From Acetobacter cerevisiae (GTDB lineage Bacteria > Pseudomonadota > Alphaproteobacteria > Acetobacterales > Acetobacteraceae): 64,000 bases of DNA. Below, piece by piece: positions 48,275 to 56,633 of the stretch; positions within the stretch are counted from its first letter, which is position 1, and every line of letters starts with the position of its first letter. The stretch is from the NCBI RefSeq assembly GCF_001580535.1, contig NZ_LHZA01000153.1:33946-97945 (forward strand). Reading direction: 5' to 3'. The notes beneath the pieces are model-generated. The model saw only the letters and a list, made by a program, of their open reading frames with translations, searched no databases and had not been told where the DNA came from. Both the position numbers and the translations under genes were made by a program.

Positions 48275-49744
48275 ATGACACCTTCCCCCGAAAACTTCTT
48301 TTCCCATTTTGCCAAAACCTTGCAGGGTGACGATGTGATTACCCGCCTGAGGGACGATCTGATTGGCGATAACCTGACCATTCCCGGTCCGTTTGGTCCC
48401 AAAAAGCTGGTCTATGCGGATTACGTTGCTTCAGGTCGGGCTCTGGGTGTGATTGAGCAGGCCATCGCCACGCAGGTGCTGCCCTACTATGCCAACAGCC
48501 ATACGGAGGCCTCGTTCTGCGGGCAGGTGATGAACCGTATGCGGCATGAGGCCCGGCAAATCATTGCGCGCCTGTGCGGCGCTGAGCAGGGGTTTGCGAC
48601 AATCTTCACGGGGAATGGTGCAACGGCAGGCCTGAACCGGCTCGTGCATCTGCTGGGAGTGCGGGATGCTGTGCGGGCCGGCGAGTGCCCGCTTGTGCTG
48701 ATCGGCCCGTATGAACACCACTCCAATATCCTGCCCTGGCGGGAAAGCGGTGCGGAACTGATTGAAATTGCGGAAGCGCCAGATGGTGGTCCGGATCTGG
48801 CCCAACTGGAAGCCCATCTGGCCGCAGCGGCCCCGGAACGTCTGAAAATCGGTGCGTTTTCCAGTGCCTCGAATGTCACAGGTATTGTAACAGATACTGA
48901 TTCTGTCACACGACTTCTCAAAAAATATGGTGCGAAATCTGTCTGGGATTATGCCGGGGGTGGTCCTTACCTGCCGATTGACATGAAGGCCGGGACAGAT
49001 GCGGAAAAAGATGCCGTCGTGCTTTCTATACATAAGTTCATTGGTGGCCCCGGCGCATCCGGTGTGCTGATTGTGCGGGAGGCGGCTGTCGCAACACAGG
49101 AGCCAACGCTACCCGGTGGGGGCACGGTGCGGTTTGTCTCTCCGTGGGGGCATGATTACTCAGGCAGTGTTACTGCGCGGGAAGAAGCTGGTACGCCGGA
49201 TGTCGTTGGCAATATTCGGGCCGCTCTGTGTTTTCTGGTTAAGGATGCCATTGGTGCGGCGTTTATGGCGGAGCGAAATCACACGCTTTATCAGCGGGCC
49301 TATGACGCATGGCATGCCAACCCTTATCTGGAAATTCTGGGAAATGCGCAGGCAAAACAGCATCTGCCTATTTTCTCATTCCGCGTGAAGGATACAGACG
49401 GAAAGCTGATTCACCATCAACTCTTTACGCGGATGCTGTCAGATCTGTATGGCATTCAGGCGCGTGGCGGATGTGCCTGCGCGGGACCGTATGCGCATCG
49501 GCTTCTCTCGCTTGGTCAGGACGAATCCATGCGAATGCATGAAGCAATCCGTGCCGGGCAGGAAGTGGAAAAGCCGGGCTGGGTGCGTCTGAACTTCAGT
49601 GTGCTGATGGATGATGCCAAGGTGGCGTATATTCTGAAATCCGTGAATGAACTGGCTGAAAATGCCAGTGTTATTGCGCAGTCTTATCTCTGTGACACCG
49701 CTACGGCGCGCTTTAAATATCAGGAGACACTGGCAGCGGAATAA
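48275..49744 (+). CDS. Class V PLP-dependent aminotransferase / cysteine desulfurase-like enzyme
   Basis: The protein has 489 residues from 48275. 48272 is equally possible; TTG/ATG starts upstream to 48176 lack ribosome sites. PLP-binding features are FTGNGATAGLNRLVHLL, VWDYAGGGPYLPIDM and the Schiff-base lysine in SIHKFIGGPGASG. The late motif RGGCACAGPYAHRLL is near where desulfurases hold their catalytic cysteine. I recall similar proteins annotated as selenocysteine lyase/cysteine desulfurase-like. No Suf or Isc genes are nearby. The divergent Lrp gene suggests amino-acid metabolism. Confidence 0.82.
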   Translation: MTPSPENFFSHFAKTLQGDDVITRLRDDLIGDNLTIPGPFGPKKLVYADYVASGRALGVIEQAIATQVLPYYANSHTEASFCGQVMNRMRHEARQIIARLCGAEQGFATIFTGNGATAGLNRLVHLLGVRDAVRAGECPLVLIGPYEHHSNILPWRESGAELIEIAEAPDGGPDLAQLEAHLAAAAPERLKIGAFSSASNVTGIVTDTDSVTRLLKKYGAKSVWDYAGGGPYLPIDMKAGTDAEKDAVVLSIHKFIGGPGASGVLIVREAAVATQEPTLPGGGTVRFVSPWGHDYSGSVTAREEAGTPDVVGNIRAALCFLVKDAIGAAFMAERNHTLYQRAYDAWHANPYLEILGNAQAKQHLPIFSFRVKDTDGKLIHHQLFTRMLSDLYGIQARGGCACAGPYAHRLLSLGQDESMRMHEAIRAGQEVEKPGWVRLNFSVLMDDAKVAYILKSVNELAENASVIAQSYLCDTATARFKYQETLAAE

Positions 49745-49940
49745 GCGCCGGTTGGCAGATATGTTTATTTCACGATGAACTTTGCCTCCTATTTCCTGTT
49801 CACTCAGTCAGACGTGCGTGCAGAGCTCAGCCACACCTTGTCGCTTTCTGCACCACAAGGTCAGTTCCTTACCTATCCTGCGTCAAAAGGAGCTGGTTAC
49901 CGGGAACCGAGTGAACACTAAAGAGGAGCGCAGTCGCATC

Positions 49941-50735
49941 ATGAAATTTGATCTTAAAGGCCGGAAAGCCATTGTGACGGGGTCTACCCTCGGGATTGGT
50001 CTGGCAACAGCCAAAGGGCTTGCAGCAGCGGGGGCAGACGTTGTGGTGAATGGACGCAAGCAGGAGGCTTGCGAGAAAGCTATTGCCGCCATCAAAAAAG
50101 ATGTGTCGGATGCTCAAGTGACATTTTGTAAGGCGGATCTTGGAACAGCAGAGGGATGTGACTCTCTCGTTTCGGCCCATCCTTCCTGCGATATTCTGGT
50201 GAATAATGTTGGTATTTTCTCACCGAAAGATTTCTTTGAAACAACCGACGAGACCTGGACGCAGTTTTTTGATGTGAATGTCATGTCCGGCGTGCGGCTC
50301 TCCCGCGCTTATCTGCCTGCTATGGAAAAGAAGGGCTGGGGGCGCGTTATTTTCATCTCTTCTGAATCTGCGCAGAATATTCCAGTCGATATGATTCATT
50401 ACGGTTTCTCCAAAACGGCGCAGCTTGCCGTCTCCCGTGGTCTGGCCAAGCGGATGGCCGGCACAGGTGTGACGGTCAATGCAGTTCTGCCCGGACCGAC
50501 GTTGTCCGAGGGGGTGCAGGCCATGTTTAAGGAAAAAATGCAGGAAACCGGAAAATCTCTTGAAGAGGTCAGTGAAGAATTTGTGCGAACCCAGCGCCCG
50601 TCTTCTCTGATCAGACGCCCGGCCAGCGTGGAAGAAGTCGCAAACATGATCCTGTATGTAGCGTCTCAGGAAGCGTCTGCTACAACGGGCGCCGCTCTGC
50701 GGGTTGAAGGTGGCATTCTGGAAACGATTTTCTAA
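49941..50735 (+). CDS. SDR-family oxidoreductase
   Basis: The protein has 264 residues, starting at 49941 after GAGGAG; the open frame from 49782 is not family-like. Visible are TGSTLGIGLATAKGLA (NAD(P)-binding), NNVGIFSPK, the serine in FISSESAQ, the tyrosine and lysine in YGFSKTAQ, and VNAVLPGPT. The C-terminal part includes an inserted helical stretch (MFKEKMQETGKSLEEV) seen in a group of SDRs of unknown substrate. Confidence 0.9.
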   Translation: MKFDLKGRKAIVTGSTLGIGLATAKGLAAAGADVVVNGRKQEACEKAIAAIKKDVSDAQVTFCKADLGTAEGCDSLVSAHPSCDILVNNVGIFSPKDFFETTDETWTQFFDVNVMSGVRLSRAYLPAMEKKGWGRVIFISSESAQNIPVDMIHYGFSKTAQLAVSRGLAKRMAGTGVTVNAVLPGPTLSEGVQAMFKEKMQETGKSLEEVSEEFVRTQRPSSLIRRPASVEEVANMILYVASQEASATTGAALRVEGGILETIF

Positions 50736-50808
50736 TATTGAAAAAGTCTTTAAATTAAAATCATCTTCTCCATGGCAGGAGAGAACTGCCATTTGGGGAA
50801 ATAAGGGG

Positions 50809-50848
50809 GCGTATGAATTCATGACATAATGTTCATGAACTCATACGC
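50809..50848. repeat. 40-bp inverted repeat downstream of the SDR gene
   Basis: GCGTATGA, one base, TTCATGA is followed by an 8-bp loop and TCATGAA, one base, TCATACGC. That is 15 of 16 paired. It lies in a 270-bp gap with no T-run. A smaller hairpin ATGGCAG...CTGCCAT sits at 50772-50792. Confidence 0.7.
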
Positions 50849-51004
50849 AACGTCTGCGCCGTTTCCTCGTTGGAAGTGTAAGGTTTTACAATGGGCGAGC
50901 ACAATCGGTGCCGAAATGACAAGCGCGCTGGTGTTTCGTCTTTACACAATGCGGTGTAGAGACATCCTGATGCTTTCGTCCACTTTCCTATAAAGGGGAC
51001 TATC

Positions 51005-51391
51005 ATGACAGCTTCCACCACAGATAAAATCAGCTCTACCCTGACGGCTGTGGCCGATACGGTAACGGCGGCCACCACGGATAAATCCGGTTTGTCTTCC
51101 GCCCTTATTCATTATCTGGAACACAACAATAACGCCGGGCAGGCAATTGTACGTCGGCATGCAGAACAGCATGGTTTGCAGTCCGTTGTGTCCCACTGGG
51201 AAAACCACGCTGTTGTGGAACCCACGACGGAAGACGTTGTGCAGAAGCTTCTGCCGTCTGAGGTGATTGACCGACTGGCGGCAGAAAGTGGTCTGTCCCG
51301 TGGTGCTGCGATTACAAACCTGCAGGAAGTGCTGCCGCCTGCTTGCCGCACGGACAAGGTTGATGCGCAGCGGAAAGCACGTCAGGCCTAA
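51005..51391 (+). CDS. YidB/DUF937-like protein
   Basis: The protein has 128 residues. The central part, HGLQSVVSHWENHAVVEPTTEDVVQKLLPSEVIDRLAAESGLSRGAAITNLQEVLP, follows the YidB pattern of GLGxxVSSW, a Q/L-rich helix, then LAxxxGLSxxxAxxxLxxxLP. The first 30 residues are rich in Thr, Ala and Ser, with no membrane helix. The function of the family is unknown. It is a single gene with its own terminator. Confidence 0.75.
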   Translation: MTASTTDKISSTLTAVADTVTAATTDKSGLSSALIHYLEHNNNAGQAIVRRHAEQHGLQSVVSHWENHAVVEPTTEDVVQKLLPSEVIDRLAAESGLSRGAAITNLQEVLPPACRTDKVDAQRKARQA

Positions 51392-51448
51392 AAACTCTCT
51401 GCCCGCAGGTTTATCCTGCGGGGCGCCTTGCATTGTCTGAGTGCTCTT

Positions 51449-51490
51449 AAAGCTATCTCGTTCCTTTATTGGAGCGAGGTGGCTTTTTTT
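51449..51490 (+). terminator. Intrinsic terminator after the YidB-like gene
   Basis: GCTATCTCGTTCC and GGAGCGAGGTGGC form a stem with three G-U pairs in RNA, followed by seven T. Confidence 0.8.
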
Positions 51491-51581
51491 ATTGGGGGAT
51501 GCGTATTTTTAAAAAGGTGACGCCGCGTAGGAATGGCGGCAAAAAGCCTTGAGAGATCAGAAGACCAGTAAGGTGGGCAAG

Positions 51582-53258
51582 ATGCTGAAAAACCTGTTCA
51601 GACGGTGGGGGCAGGGAGACCGGGCCAGCACTGTGCGCGATAGTCTGGCGGGGCTTTCTCTTGCCTGTATGAATATCCCGCAGGTTCTGGGGTATGCTCG
51701 TATTGCCGGGATGCCTGCTGTAACCGGGCTGTATACAGTTTTGCTACCGCTGGTGGCGTTTGCTGGTGTCGGGTCTTCGCGGCATCTGGTCGTGGCGGCA
51801 GATTCTGCAACCGCGGCCATTTTTTCCAGTGCTCTGGCACGCATGGCCCCGCCGGGCAGTGCGCATTACATGGCGCTTGTCAGCATGGTCGCGCTGTTGA
51901 GCGCCGGGTTCCTGCTGGCAGCGCGGTTGTTCAGGCTAGGGTTTCTGGCCGATTTTCTCTCCCGCACGGTGCTGGTTGGGTTTATGGCGGGTGTTGGCCT
52001 GCAGGTCGGCATTGCAATGGCGTATGACATGCTGGGCTTACAGGCCACAGCGCATAATCCTTTTCTCCAGTTTGTAGAGTTGCTGAAGGCGCTCCCGCAT
52101 CTTGCGCCGTTAAGTGCGGCAATCTCGCTTGTTATGTGCCTGCTTTTATATACCGGAGAGAAATTTGCACCGCACAAGCCACTGGCGCTGGTCCTGGTGG
52201 TTGGAAGCATTTTCGCCAGTTGGGCTATGGGGCTGGAGGCGCGAGGCGTTGCTCTGGTAGGGCCACTGTCTGGCGGCTTGCCGTCCCTGCATTTCCCCAG
52301 GGTGGGGTGGAATGACATGCTTAGCTTGCTGCCGGTGGCGACTTCCTGCGTGTTCGTCATTATTGCGCAAAGTGCCGCAACATCCCGCACGTACGCTTAC
52401 AAGTTTCAGGAAGATGTTGACGCAAACAGGGATATTCTGGGGTTAAGTGCTGCCAATGCAATGGCCGCCTTGAGCGGCACTTTTACGGTCAATGGCAGCC
52501 CGACGCAGACAGCCATGGCCGTGCAGGCCGGCGCTCGTAGCCAGAAGGCACAACTTGTTTTTGCCTGTGTCACGCTGGTTGTTTTACTCTTTCTCACGGG
52601 CCCCCTGCACTATCTGCCACGGTGTGTGCTGAGGGCTATTGTTTTTAGTGTTGCGATGGGGATGATTGACCTGCGCGCCTTATGGCGCATACGGCAGGAA
52701 AGCCCCGGAGAGTTCGGTCTGGCGCTGATCACCGCTGCTACGGTTGTGGGGGTGGGGGTGGAGCAAGGTATTCTGGTAGCGATTGCGCTCTCCCTGTTCC
52801 GCCATGTGCGGCATAGTTATGAACCACACACTATGGTTTTGCAGGAAGATGCCCAGACCAAGCTTCTGGAAGCCTCCCCAGTCAAGGCTGGGGTTGAAAC
52901 GGAACCGGGCCTGATTGTGTATCGGTTCTGTGCAGATTTATTCTATGCGAACTGTAACCGCTTTGCAGATGATATCCGGTTTCTGATTAAAACAGCACCC
53001 ACCCCTGTTCGCTGCATTGTGGTGGATGCAAGTGCTATTACGGATATTGATTATTCTGCCGCCAGCCTTTTGCGTACCGTTTTGCAGGAATTACAGGCAA
53101 AGTCTGTTTTGATTGCTTTTGGGCGGGTTAATCCGTTTTTACGGGCCGATATGGACCGCCATCGGATTAGTGCTGTTTTGGGTGAGGGCAATATTTATGC
53201 CCAACTCCATACCGCAGTGGCCGCGGCCCGCTCTCATGCCCGGTGCGAAAAGGCATGA
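51582..53258 (+). CDS. SulP/SLC26-family anion transporter with STAS domain
   Basis: The protein has 558 residues. ATG 51582 follows AAGGTGGG; TTG 51549 is a weaker upstream start. The membrane part (residues 1 to about 400) begins SLAGLSLACMNIPQVLGYARIAGMPAVTGLYT, the SulP signature, with about 12-14 helices. The STAS domain is at about 440-550 (LIVYRFCADLFYANC, CIVVDASAITDIDYSA). Members carry sulfate, bicarbonate or dicarboxylates. Context does not fix the anion. Confidence 0.93.
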   Translation: MLKNLFRRWGQGDRASTVRDSLAGLSLACMNIPQVLGYARIAGMPAVTGLYTVLLPLVAFAGVGSSRHLVVAADSATAAIFSSALARMAPPGSAHYMALVSMVALLSAGFLLAARLFRLGFLADFLSRTVLVGFMAGVGLQVGIAMAYDMLGLQATAHNPFLQFVELLKALPHLAPLSAAISLVMCLLLYTGEKFAPHKPLALVLVVGSIFASWAMGLEARGVALVGPLSGGLPSLHFPRVGWNDMLSLLPVATSCVFVIIAQSAATSRTYAYKFQEDVDANRDILGLSAANAMAALSGTFTVNGSPTQTAMAVQAGARSQKAQLVFACVTLVVLLFLTGPLHYLPRCVLRAIVFSVAMGMIDLRALWRIRQESPGEFGLALITAATVVGVGVEQGILVAIALSLFRHVRHSYEPHTMVLQEDAQTKLLEASPVKAGVETEPGLIVYRFCADLFYANCNRFADDIRFLIKTAPTPVRCIVVDASAITDIDYSAASLLRTVLQELQAKSVLIAFGRVNPFLRADMDRHRISAVLGEGNIYAQLHTAVAAARSHARCEKA

Positions 53259-53283
53259 GAGCGGCAGCTTGTGAGGCTTTTTT
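53228..53283 (+). terminator. Hairpin overlapping the sulP stop, with a downstream T-run
   Basis: CCGCTCTCATGCC and GGCATGAGAGCGG form a perfect 13-bp stem spanning the last codons and the stop of the transporter gene. Six T follow at 53278-53283, 13 bases after the stem. Confidence 0.5.
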
Positions 53284-53416
53284 GTCAGAACAGGCTCAAA
53301 GAGGAGGCATGCGCTCCGCTGGTAAGCCATGTGTGTAAAATACCATAAAAACCCAACAAGAAAACAGAATGAATCATTAAAAACTTATAAAATAAAAAGA
53401 AGTTTCTGAATGATAT

Positions 53417-53456
53417 AAAAAACCCCACGCCAGAAGTCCGACGTGGGGTAAAAAAG
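53417..53456 (-). terminator. Intrinsic terminator of the cydDCAB operon
   Basis: On the reverse strand CCCCACG and CGTGGGG form the stem, ending in a T-run. It lies 20 bp after the stop of the 32-codon gene, which places that gene inside the transcript. Confidence 0.88.
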
Positions 53457-53476
53457 GTCTTTCTGCATACACTCCG

Positions 53477-53575
53477 TTACGGGAAGAGCTTACGCACAAC
53501 CCGATAAGCAATGATATAAAGCAGAAGGTAAAATGCGGGAATAAACAGAATTATTCCTTCAAGATCACCTAACAT
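53477..53575 (-). CDS. 32-residue single-helix membrane peptide at the end of the cyd operon
   Basis: The reverse strand from ATG 53575 to TAA 53477 encodes 32 residues. It starts MLGDLEGI, followed by a hydrophobic core (IILFIPAFYLLLYIIAY), then a basic end RVVRKLFP. That fits one membrane helix with its C-terminus in the cytoplasm. AGGAGG lies seven bases upstream, inside the last codons of the CydX-like gene, so translation should be efficient and coupled. It ends just before the operon terminator. I know no family for it. It could be an extra oxidase subunit like CydH or CydS, or an assembly factor. Confidence 0.65.
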   Translation of the reverse strand: MLGDLEGIILFIPAFYLLLYIIAYRVVRKLFP

Positions 53576-53577
53576 GA

Positions 53578-53781
53578 TTAAACCTCCTGATCTGAAGAGG
53601 AGCCGATTTTGCCGTCCTGCTGCGCATCCAGCAGGATTGCGCCGGCACCGGAAATGAGAATGATCATGATGGTACCAATCACCCAGGCGAAGTACCAGGG
53701 GCCCTGATCCCCCACAAAAACGGCAAACAGCAGGGAGACGACCAGAGCAGCGGCCAGACCGGCCAGACGTAACAGTTGCAT
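53578..53781 (-). CDS. cydX: CydX-like bd oxidase subunit with an extra N-terminal membrane helix
   Basis: The protein has 67 residues, starting after AAGGGA, 14 bp downstream of cydB. Residues 28 to about 52 (PWYFAWVIGTIMIILISG, then AGAILLD) match the CydX/YbgT signature WYFAWILG. In E. coli and relatives that motif starts at residue 1-2 of a protein of about 37 residues. Here it is preceded by a separate hydrophobic helix (residues 5-23) and a short VGDQG linker. CydX is a structural subunit that stabilises the heme sites of CydAB. Topology with two helices would place both ends on the same side. Confidence 0.82.
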   Translation of the reverse strand: MQLLRLAGLAAALVVSLLFAVFVGDQGPWYFAWVIGTIMIILISGAGAILLDAQQDGKIGSSSDQEV

Positions 53782-53795
53782 GGTAAAGTTCCCTT

Positions 53796-54935
53796 TTAGT
53801 AGCTGTGGCTATCGTTAACGATGTCCGCCGTGTGAACTTTGCCGCGCATCACGTAGTAGCACCATGAGGTGTAGCAGAGGATGATGGGTACAAAGATCAA
53901 CGCGACAACCAGCATGCAGGTCAGGCCATAAGCACTGGCGGAGCTGTTCCAGATGGTCAGGCTCTGGTCCGGTGCGGTGGTGGAGGGCATGAAGAACGGG
54001 AACATTGCTGCAGCAACCGTGCCAATGGTGCCAATCCATGAACCAAGCCCAATCCACCAGGCGAGAATGACCTTGTTCATGCGTGCAGCCAGTGTTCCGC
54101 CAATCATGCTGGCCAGCCCAAGCAGGGGCAGCAGCCAGAGGACCGGATGGGCGGCGTAATTATGCAGCCAGCCACCGGCAACCATGGCGACGTGCTGGCC
54201 GTGCATGGGGGAGGCCGGCATAGCCGGGTCGACCGGGGCGGTGAAAACAAAGCCCTGCATGCGGGCAATAAAGAAACCACCAATGATAAACAGTATCGCT
54301 GCCGTCAGGCCGCCGCGCAGGGCGTAGCGACGGGCACGGTCATAAATCGGGTTTTCTGCCCGCAGCATCAGCATCACGCCACCCTGATACACACTCAGGG
54401 CAACGGACATCAGACCGCACAGAATGGCAAACGGGTTCAGCAGATATGAGAAAAAGGAGCTGTCCTGATAATACTGTCCGGTCCAGCCAAAATGGTAGCC
54501 AACACCATGCAGGATGTTCCCGAAGGCCGCGCCGTAGATGAACATGGGCAGGAAACCGGAAATCAGAAACACCCAGTCCCAGCTGGCGCGCCAGAGGTGG
54601 GAGTCCGCCTTGGAGCGATATTCAAAGGCGACAGGCCGCAGGATCATGCTGAACAGCAGCAGGATCATCACGACATAAAAAACGGAAAAGGACGTGGCAT
54701 AGAGGGTGGGGAAGGCGGCAAAAATCGCCCCGCCTCCCAGAATAAACCAGACCTGGTTCCCATCCCAGTGCGGGCCGATGATGTTGAGGGCCGTGCGGCG
54801 CTCTCCATCATTCCGCCCTACAAAGCGGAGCAGAGTGCCAACGCCCATATCCATGCCGACCATCAGCCCGAGGCCGATCAGCAGCACGCACAGCAGAGCC
54901 GCCCAGATCAGTTTGAGAAGTGCATAAAGTTCCAT
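53796..54935 (-). CDS. cydB: Cytochrome bd ubiquinol oxidase subunit II
   Basis: The 379-residue length equals the E. coli protein. It has eight or nine membrane helices. GMDMGVGTLLRFVGRNDGERR and GPHWDGNQVWFILGGGAIFAAFP are CydB signatures. CydB supports the heme core of CydA. It lies between cydA and the CydX-like gene. The E. coli-type CydB argues against the cyanide-insensitive CioB branch. Confidence 0.97.
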   Translation of the reverse strand: MELYALLKLIWAALLCVLLIGLGLMVGMDMGVGTLLRFVGRNDGERRTALNIIGPHWDGNQVWFILGGGAIFAAFPTLYATSFSVFYVVMILLLFSMILRPVAFEYRSKADSHLWRASWDWVFLISGFLPMFIYGAAFGNILHGVGYHFGWTGQYYQDSSFFSYLLNPFAILCGLMSVALSVYQGGVMLMLRAENPIYDRARRYALRGGLTAAILFIIGGFFIARMQGFVFTAPVDPAMPASPMHGQHVAMVAGGWLHNYAAHPVLWLLPLLGLASMIGGTLAARMNKVILAWWIGLGSWIGTIGTVAAAMFPFFMPSTTAPDQSLTIWNSSASAYGLTCMLVVALIFVPIILCYTSWCYYVMRGKVHTADIVNDSHSY

Positions 54936-54962
54936 ATCAGGACCTTTCTTTCAACAAAAACA

Positions 54963-56579
54963 TCAGTGACCTGAGGCGTGCGGGGTGCCGACAACAGCGC
55001 AATGGGCGGCATACGCATCATCACTGTGCGGGGCGTCATGAGCTTCCGGGCCAAGGCGTGCGAACTTGAACATCAGATACAGTTCTGCCGCGATAAAGAT
55101 GCTGTAGAGCAGCGCAAAACCTGCCAGAGAGAACACCATGTAGGACGTGCTGTGCGTGGAGGCGGACAGGAAGGTCGGCAGCGTGTTGAACACCGTCCAG
55201 GGCTGACGGCCAGCTTCTGCAGTAATCCATCCGAATTCTGTTGCCAGAATAGGCAGCGGGATAGACCACATGCAGGCCTTGAGGATGAGCTTGTTCCGCT
55301 CCAGCTTGTTCTTCAGGCTCAGGTAAGCGGAAATGGCAAACAGCGCGAAGAAATACAGCGCAAGAAACACCATGATACGGAAAGACCAGAAAGTAACAAA
55401 CACATTCGGCAGAATGTCGGGTTTCGTCTGTTCCACAACGCTCTGCAGGGCATCTGCCGGAATGGCCGTTACGTCCTGATTGGGGGCGTGGCGGGTGGCC
55501 AGAAAGCCAAAGCCGAGGTCGGCTTCATGCGCCTTGAACGCATCCAGATCAGCCTGCTGGTGTGTTTCCTGATACCGGCGCAGGGCAGAGACAGCGACAA
55601 TCCCGGATTCAATGCGCGGTGCGGCAGCATCTTCCAGTTCGTGCATGCCACGGATAGGCGTGTTGAAGTCATGCGTAATAAGCGGTGTGAGAACAAACGG
55701 GACACCAATTTCAAAATGGTTTTCCTGTTTGGCATCATCCGGGAGAGCCGCCAGAATCCACGGTTCATACGGCGGTTTGCTGGTGTGCCACAGGCCTTCA
55801 ATGGCAGCGATTTTGGTCGGCTGTTCCATATAGTCTTCACGGCCCAGAACATCACCCAGCGTGATGACGGCAACAGTGGAGATAATGCCGAACAGTGCTG
55901 CCATACGGAAAGATCGGGCTGCAAACTGCCTGTGCTGACCACGCAGCAGATAAAATGCACTCACACCCATAACAAGCAGAGCCGCAGAGACATACCCGGC
56001 AACAGAGGTATGTACGAACTTGGCCTGTGCATCCGGGCTGAAGATCAGTTTTACAAAGCTGTCAAACTGCAGGCGCATGGTGTCCGGGTCAAAATGCGCA
56101 CCGTGCGGCACGTTCATGCCGGCGTTCGCAATCAGAATCCACAGGGCAGACAGGTTGGAGCCGAGGGCCACCAGATACGTCACGGCCAGATGGGCCTGTT
56201 TGCTCAGGCGGTCCCAGCCAAAAAACATAAGGCCCACAAAGGTGGATTCCATAAAGAAGGCCATCAGACCTTCAATGGCCAGCGGCGTGCCGAACATGTC
56301 CCCAAAAAAGCGGGAATACATGGACCAGTTGGTGCCGAATTCAAACTCCATGGTAATGCCGGTGGCAACGCCGAGGGCAAAGTTAATGCCGAACAGCTTG
56401 CCCCAGAACATGGCCATATCTTTGTAAATTTTTCTGCCGGTTACAACATAGACAGTTTCCATGGCAGCCAGCATGAATGTCAGGCCCAGCGTGAGGGGGA
56501 CAAACATGAAGTGGTAAAGCGCTGTCAGCGCGAACTGAAAGCGTGAAAGATCAACAACAGTCGGGTTGATCATGTCCAT
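54963..56579 (-). CDS. cydA: Cytochrome bd ubiquinol oxidase subunit I
   Basis: The protein has 538 residues. N-terminal LSRFQFALTALYHFMFVPLTLG contains the heme b595 histidine; GREDYMEQPTKIAAIEGLW begins a long Q-loop (about 130 residues), so it is the L-type of E. coli. The heme b558 methionine and quinol-binding region follow. It oxidises ubiquinol and reduces oxygen without pumping. bd oxidases tolerate sulfide and nitric oxide. Confidence 0.97.
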   Translation of the reverse strand: MDMINPTVVDLSRFQFALTALYHFMFVPLTLGLTFMLAAMETVYVVTGRKIYKDMAMFWGKLFGINFALGVATGITMEFEFGTNWSMYSRFFGDMFGTPLAIEGLMAFFMESTFVGLMFFGWDRLSKQAHLAVTYLVALGSNLSALWILIANAGMNVPHGAHFDPDTMRLQFDSFVKLIFSPDAQAKFVHTSVAGYVSAALLVMGVSAFYLLRGQHRQFAARSFRMAALFGIISTVAVITLGDVLGREDYMEQPTKIAAIEGLWHTSKPPYEPWILAALPDDAKQENHFEIGVPFVLTPLITHDFNTPIRGMHELEDAAAPRIESGIVAVSALRRYQETHQQADLDAFKAHEADLGFGFLATRHAPNQDVTAIPADALQSVVEQTKPDILPNVFVTFWSFRIMVFLALYFFALFAISAYLSLKNKLERNKLILKACMWSIPLPILATEFGWITAEAGRQPWTVFNTLPTFLSASTHSTSYMVFSLAGFALLYSIFIAAELYLMFKFARLGPEAHDAPHSDDAYAAHCAVVGTPHASGH

Positions 56580-56633
56580 TTTAAAAATCCTTTATCATAG
56601 GCACTCTTAAGCGGGATCTCTGGGGTTATCGTC

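Noticed and set aside
51582..53258. SulP transporter as part of the sulfide/persulfide cluster
   Set aside because: It is on the other strand, separated by two terminators, and its promoter lacks the shared block. SulP proteins also carry non-sulfur anions.
53796..56579. Classification of cydAB as cyanide-insensitive CioAB
   Set aside because: The long Q-loop, E. coli-like CydB length, linked cydDC and CydX motif all point to the L-type bd oxidase.
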